From assembly GCF_041296385.1 (NCBI RefSeq), contig NC_091016.1, forward strand, positions 13,848,997 to 13,912,996: a stretch of DNA of 64,000 nt. Reading direction: 5' to 3'. A program made the translations under genes and the position numbers. Origin of the DNA: Aphelocoma coerulescens (lineage: Eukaryota > Chordata > Aves > Passeriformes > Corvidae). Under the pieces are notes generated by a model. The model made no database searches and was not told the origin of the DNA. It saw only the letters and a list, made by a program, of their open reading frames with translations. Shown here piece after piece: positions 58,101 to 64,000 of this stretch. Numbering within the stretch: position 1 is the first letter of the stretch; the number at the start of each line of letters is the position of its first letter.

Positions 58101-59559
58101 AAAACAAGCAGTAACTACCAAGGCATAGTTTTGTGAACTGTTATCATGTTAGAATAAAAATCTTTTGCTCACGTCAAAAATCTTTCCTTCTACCCAACAC
58201 AAACTGCTATCAGTAATGTCCTTCCAGCCTCCTAATTGTTAGGTATTTCCAACAGAGAAAGTTCACAAACCAGCAGGGACCCAAACCAGTATCACATATG
58301 TATCATTCACGTATCTAGAATTTCTTTGAAATGCTTTCACTCACTTCTTCTGCTAAATGTAAAAAGATAAGCATCAAAAATGTTGTTTACAGTGATACTT
58401 TTAAATTTTCTATCTTGCCAGGAAGGCTGTTATACTGTCCTTCCTCTTGCTCTGCTTTAGGATGTGCATCTTTGCCTTTCACGACATGGTTGGTCAACTC
58501 ATTACCATCTCGTGGTTTGGCAAGTTCTCGGTTCACCTGAGATTAATCATGCCGAGCCAAGCACAACACCAGTGCAGGAAAGCAAGGCTGACAAACTGCC
58601 ATAAAACTTATGGTGTTACTGATTCATTCTTCCTCATTTAGGCAAGATATAAAATATATGAAAAGACCATGATTTTTTTTTTTCCTCCTTATGTACATGC
58701 ACAGATATTTTTCATACTGTCTGTTTGTAAGCTTGAAGAGGTAACAAAACCAATTTTTAAATTCATCTCTCAGGCAAACTGAACATTCATCATTTTCTTC
58801 CCCAAGTCTTGACACTGGTGAATACAAATCTGCATTTACTTTTGGGAATTCCAAAGAGAATTGTGAATTCAATTGTTTTTGAAAGACGAAATTTGGCTTA
58901 GGGAATAGGATGCCTCCTCCTAGCTCACCCCTCCCTACTCTAGTGCGGATTTCTCTTGCAGACTGGGCGACTCCAGTAAAGAGCATTCAAGATGGTATAA
59001 TACAGGCTGGTAAATACAGCTCGATAATCAGGGTTGTGAAGGTGCAGAGTATATAAGGGATTTATTTTTGATAGTGAATCTATACACATATACATCATCA
59101 AGCCCCCATTGAGAAGCAGACCACTCCAAGTGATTAATACAGCTAAAGGGGGCAAATAAGAGATCAATGACAAAAATCACCTGGTAAAAAAAAAGTAAAA
59201 GGTGTTGCATTAAAAGGGCTTTTACTTTGCATGCAAAACAATACCGAGAAACCTGTATTTTAGCACTTGTGCTCAACAAGCACTCTAAAGTATGTCGGGA
59301 TGAGAACAGAAACCCATCCTTTCTAATAATCTTGTGACAAAAGCTAAAAGACATCATCCTATTAACTAGTGATCTCAACTGCTAATGCGGAGTACTTCCT
59401 GGTGTCTTTTATGTAGAATGCCGCTATTAAAAAACCACTAAACATTCACTGTGAACAACACAGAATCATTCATCTTTTATCAGCATCTCTTGTTAGAGGA
59501 GTACGAGAGGGGCTGAAGGTGTCATTGATATTATAGAGCGGAAATTAATCAGAAATTTT

Positions 59560-60150
59560 TCTCATATTTTCCTCATCACACTCATTTACTTTTGTACAAA
59601 TTTCCCCCTGGTAAAAAGTTCATACCCAGCCCCCTGTTGTACGCTTTTAAGTTGAGAATATTCAACGAGTGCGTCAACTGAAAGGCACCAGGTCCCAACA
59701 CAAAAAGCATTCGAAATTCTCATTTAGTTGTCTTTATTTTGCTAGCGCCATGTGGTCCTTGAAGATGTAGAAAACACGGGAAGCCGAGTAAAGATCAGAG
59801 CAAGCTCATTAGCATTCTGACAAAATTGGAGTGGTGGAGATGTATAGTTTGCCTAGTTTGTCGTTTTGAAAGCTACCGGTGGTAAGCTTTCTATTTCATT
59901 GTGCTTTTGTCTTTTTTTGGGGTTTTCAACGCAGCGGGGTGGTTGTTAGCCTAGGTTTTCACAGTGCATTGTGGGAACCTTGCCTCACATTCAGCCTATA
60001 TAGTATCATTTGAGTTCAAGTAAAAAAAAAAAAAAAAAAAGTAATTTTTTTTCCTATTTATTTCATAATCACCTATGCTAATGCATAATTGTCGTCTGGC
60101 TGTCAAAGCCCATCCTGCCCAACACCTGGTTTATAAAGTTAAAAAGCCCC
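59560..60150. promoter_or_regulatory. Candidate conserved non-coding block with POU-like site
   Basis: Long unique stretch, including AACGAGTGCGTCAACTG, GCTAGCGCCATGTGGTCC and AGCTACCGGTGGTAAGC, interrupted by a poly-A run at about 60021-60040. ATGCTAAT overlapping ATGCATAAT at 60075-60089 resembles POU-domain binding sites. Looks like developmental enhancer DNA; unproven. Confidence 0.25.
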
Positions 60151-61789
60151 CAAAGCCCCCCAAAATGGCAGAATAAAATAAAGTCTGAGCTGTATTTAAA
60201 AATAAAACCTTTTAAACATGCTCCTAGTTTTCTTCAAAAGACAAGATAAGAAGAAATTAATTTAAATTCCACTGTTTACAATAAACTAGAAATGAATTCG
60301 AGACAGATCCAGTTGATTAGAATTCAAAGGAGACTCTGTATAAGAGCCTCAATTCTATTTCAGAGCCTCTTGAAGGAAAAATGGGTTTATGCTCCAGAAT
60401 TATGTAAATAATGAATTACCTCTTAGAAGACCTATAGAAGTTATTACTCTGGTCATTTTTTCTTTTTTTTTTTTTTTTTTTTAAACATAAGGCTCACTTT
60501 GAAGGGCTAAAAGGGCTACATTAATGCTGCTATTCGACATGAACGTTTCCAAGTTGCAATGAAATGGATAAAGGTCTTTTTGGATGAATTTATCTGCTAA
60601 ATCCTTGTGGTTGCCCTCCTATCTCGGATGATGACCCAAAAGAATGTCAACAGCTCATTTCCCAGAGAGCTGGGAAGAGTCACTACACAAGCCATAATCT
60701 GCACGTTCTCAAAGAACCGTTTCAAACATTACATTTCACAAGCCGTTTAAAGAGATTTTTTTTTTCCCTCTCATCTCCACTATCCTACCAACACTTTGGA
60801 CATCAGTGCCTTGGAAATGAGTGCTTTAACAAAGTTGAAACGTGACTTTTTACATATTGTGTTGGTGGGTCGGGCATACACGCACGCTCGTACATGCACT
60901 GTGCAACATGTGAGTGAGTGCCCACGGGTTCCCACATGCTTCCCATCCACATCACCAAATTCTAGCCATGCTATGGCAGGGACAAGAACATACTAAGACT
61001 AAAAATATATCAAGCCACCCCTAATGTACCCATCAGATTTGTTTTCTTTTAATATAATGAATTTTAACATAATATAATTTTAAAAAATAAATTAATATAA
61101 TGTGTGCCAGGCTGCCAAATCACAGATTTCCTTTTTAGCAGGAAAGGATAAAACCCAGCTTGGAAGGAGATACAATGGATATAGGTTTGGAATACAGTAA
61201 ATTTCACAGTGGAGTGTGGACTCCATAAAATCCATAAAGATTTCTTTACTTAGCAAGGGGGAAAGGATAAATATTAAGGGAAAGAGCTGCTTTACAGAAA
61301 ACTTCCAAAATTCTTTCTTTTTGTTATGCATTTGGACAGCATCATTATCTCTGCCGTCAAAACAGCCTGGGAGCTGCAGGCAGCCTCTGCTGAGCAAGAA
61401 AAGCAAATGGTCAGGCCAAAGAGGTCTTTAAGAAAACAAACAAAAAAAAAGTACAAGAAGGTAACTGCCTGAAAACAGAAAGCTCTGAGATTCCCATGTG
61501 GATTGACAGATCTAAATTTTTCCATCATATTTATAATCTAATTTCACTCTATGCCTCTCATTTCACTCATGTGAAATACAAGAAATTTAATCACAGGAGA
61601 TGTTGCTACATTTGAGTTACACGAGGAACTATAATCCCTCCCCAAATAAAAACAACACCCTAACCCTGAGAATCAAATGGCCGTTTTACTCTTAACCTAA
61701 CAAAAGACAGAATTTTGTCAGCTCCAAGATGCTACCTTTATTTCAAATCTCCATTTAAACACTCAGTTCCTTTTCACTTGAGTTCCAAC

Positions 61790-62010
61790 TCCCAGCAGAG
61801 GCAAATAACCTGGAGACTGTTATCTGCACGACAGTAAGGGCGACCGAATTATTTCCTATACTTTGCCATGTGCTTATAGCTGCAAAATTATTTATCTCCT
61901 TCACTGCATTCTACTACGAAAGTTTCCTCCAGAAGAATCGCCGGGACCAGCCATATCAAATTAGAGGGCAGTCAGGAGTGTCTAAGTCCAGCTTTAAAAC
62001 AAATATCATA
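61790..62010. promoter_or_regulatory. Candidate conserved non-coding block
   Basis: Unique sequence from CTCCCAGCAGAGGCAAATAA to GAGGGCAGTCAGGAGTG, with GAATTATTTCC and AAAATTATTTATC cores and unusual CpG retention (GGGCGACCGAATT, TCGCCGGG) for intronic DNA. Appearance only. Confidence 0.2.
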
Positions 62011-63300
62011 ACAATTACTTAGCCATATGGAAAATAGGGTATGTCTTTCCTGAAAGCTTTTATATATTTTCTATCTCAAATTTCAACTTCATTAGAAACT
62101 ATTTCTGACTAGCAAGCTGCAAGATTGCTAAATATCTAACTGTTAACCCACCATGAAGAGACTCTTTTGAATGGCAGAACTTTTCCAAGATGCAAATGAA
62201 CAATAATCTAATTTTGAGAGTAAATTAACTGAAGGATTCATTTTAATATCTTTCAAAGTCTCCAAAATGAAGTGGCAGTTGCAGGCTCTGCAATACACAC
62301 ACATATGTGCACTCATGCTCACGTACATAGACTGACACGGCACCCCCACTACACCCACTTCCATCCTCAGGAGAACTCACATTGTATTTATGTTTAGGTT
62401 CTTATGACTTAAAGGCCAGATGTTTCACAAATGACCAACAATTGGAGGTTAGAATAAATTAATGACTGATTTCTGAGCTTTGATGGAATTAAGCATACTT
62501 CTTTTCTCAATGTGCCATGTGAATGTTTGCCCGTTAAACTTTTTTTTTTTTTTTTTTTTTTGACAAGTGAGGCCACCCGGCAGAAAACAACTGATGCAAA
62601 ACCCAGGAGTAATCCCTCTGTTTAGTTCAACACTGTGGTTAGCCTTAACACTGCCTCTATTATCCAATGGATTTAGAGAAACTTTCATTTATTTGTTGGC
62701 CTCAGTCTTCCAACTTTGTTGCCTTCTTTAAAGGACCCAAGACCCATTCCTATGTAAATACATTTGCATAGGGCCACAATGAAACTTTCTGGGGCTGGGA
62801 TTAAACTTGCAGAACTAGATAGCTGTGCTGTGCATATTTGTGATCTTCATGTAAGTACTTTCCCAAATACATATGAGTGAATGAAGCTGAAGTCCACTCT
62901 GGCTACAGGAGTTTAAAAGAAATGCCCCATCGAAAACTACGGACCCAAGCCCCGAAGGCTGAAGCAAGCGGCAGAAACGGCACTCAAATGTGAAAGTACA
63001 ATAAATGGAAAATGAACAAAAAGTCCTTTTCAATTAGCAGCTGCTAAAATCAGCACATTACTTGCTGCAAAATGTCCTCTTCTCTCCCAGCTTGTTCTGG
63101 TAGGACAACAAGGATACCTGGTGTTGTAAAAGTGATGATTCATAGCCACTTGCATTTCCCCTTCTTTTTCTTGCTGCCTCTGTTTATACAAAGTACCTAG
63201 GGTATAGTGTATTATTATAAACTGTACTCAATCCAGCCTTCTTCCAGCCAAGGCAAATAGAAAGCTTTGCATCCAGCAAGTCTATTAGGAAACAGGACCC

Positions 63301-63310
63301 GGATTAATCC
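63301..63310. promoter_or_regulatory. Palindromic OTX/bicoid-type site GGATTAATCC
   Basis: A perfect 10-base palindrome that combines GGATTA and TAATCC sharing the central TTAA. Such sites can be bound by Lys50 homeodomains. Function is inference. Confidence 0.3.
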
Positions 63311-64000
63311 CTGCAATTACCGCCCTCAAAAAATGCTAGTGGACACTCCATGCAATTTTGCCATTCCCACACACAAAATGCCAATACCTTAAAGGTTTAT
63401 GTTCTGTAAGGGAGGCTCGATGGACCTAAAGCAGTACTAAGGAGTGGTTTTGTAATTTCACTGGCTCTGATGACCGTGGGCCAGGAACTGCAACTGAATA
63501 TATTCTTTTGGTATGCATTTAAGAAGGTAACACCTTCTTCCAGGGCTCACCAAACACAGATATGTAATTCCCTATTTTGCTGTACATTTTGTTCTAATCT
63601 AGCCTAAAAAAGCTTTGTACACCTAATTTAAAAAAAATCATTATTATAGCATCATTCAAGTGCACAACTACAATGATTTAAAAAAAGTGAAACCAAACAT
63701 ATCAAACTTAATCATGTGCAAAAATACATTAGCCACTAGAAAATTACTGCCATAACCAGCAGGATGTTAATGAAGACACTGTCACAAATCATAACCCAGT
63801 TCTGATTTACACTGTATTTTCCTCATTCCCGACTGTATGGTGAACCTCTGCTGCCCCATGTAAATACCAATTTTTCTCGTTGGACTAAGCACATCAATAC
63901 AAAAGCAAATGAACTACCAAAGTGCCCTAATTAACAATTTTGCAAGTGAATGCAGACATCAGTGCCACACTGCAGCCATTAAAGTCTATCCCTTGCCATA

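Larger units (their letters stand above)
47791..64000 (-). other. Large EHBP1 intron (continues beyond window)
   Basis: 16 kb without a recognised exon, RNA gene or large transposon. Several stretches look like conserved non-coding DNA and are listed separately. Open frames on both strands are short and unlike any EHBP1 segment I know. An exon too short or too diverged to recognise cannot be excluded. Confidence 0.6.

Noticed and set aside
63070..63190. Possible further EHBP1 exon on the minus strand (frame reading KQRQQEKEGEMQV)
   Set aside because: A short Lys/Gln/Glu-rich open stretch, but without clear splice sites in phase and unlike the expected LRYLMDTG-ending exon.
1..64000. CRISPR arrays, tRNA or rRNA genes
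   Set aside because: The window is vertebrate DNA; no array of direct repeats with spacers and no tRNA cloverleaf pattern was noticed. The only tRNA-related sequence is the retroviral primer site.

Overview
The window is vertebrate, and most likely avian, nuclear DNA. Three host genes can be recognised from their exons, in the order WDPCP (+ strand), OTX1 (- strand), EHBP1 (- strand). This is the conserved EHBP1-OTX1-WDPCP block known from other vertebrates, read backwards. Bird origin is suggested by CR1-type retrotransposon tails (about 19.15 and 23.05 kb), short introns and an intact ERV-L-like provirus. A songbird is plausible but not proven.

Layout: 1-26.2 kb is the 3' part of WDPCP, with three C-terminal coding exons at 11761-11887, 18379-18473 and about 26118-26168; the rest is intron. 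A complete env-less endogenous retrovirus (4955-11358) sits in the intron just upstream of the first of these exons, in the same orientation as WDPCP. Its two 554-bp LTRs match at every base I compared, it is flanked by a 5-bp target duplication (ATACC), and its Gag and Pro-Pol frames are open. From 26.2 to 31.0 kb lie the WDPCP 3' UTR and the convergent intergenic space. OTX1 follows with three coding exons (335 aa), a 3' UTR with paired AATAAA signals, and a CpG island of about 4 kb upstream. From 38.6 to 64 kb is the 3' end of EHBP1: four exons encode the end of its Rab-binding bMERB domain and a C-terminal CVLQ prenylation box. The 16 kb beyond 47.79 kb is intron in which I find no exon.

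How it fits together: OTX1 is a developmental regulator between two broadly expressed genes (WDPCP for ciliogenesis and planar polarity, EHBP1 for endosomal Rab and actin traffic). Their introns contain blocks that look like conserved regulatory DNA, some with OTX-type TAATCC, POU-like and palindromic motifs. These are candidates only, since no alignment was possible.

The most unusual element is the provirus. Its Gag begins with a multi-pass hydrophobic region instead of a standard matrix domain. It then carries a 57-bp tandem repeat that displays STQTD motifs, which resemble dynein light chain LC8 ligands. Gag is separated from Pro-Pol by a single in-frame amber codon embedded in two alternative hairpins. 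The primer site is of the tRNA-Lys1,2 type, and there is neither env nor a recognisable dUTPase.
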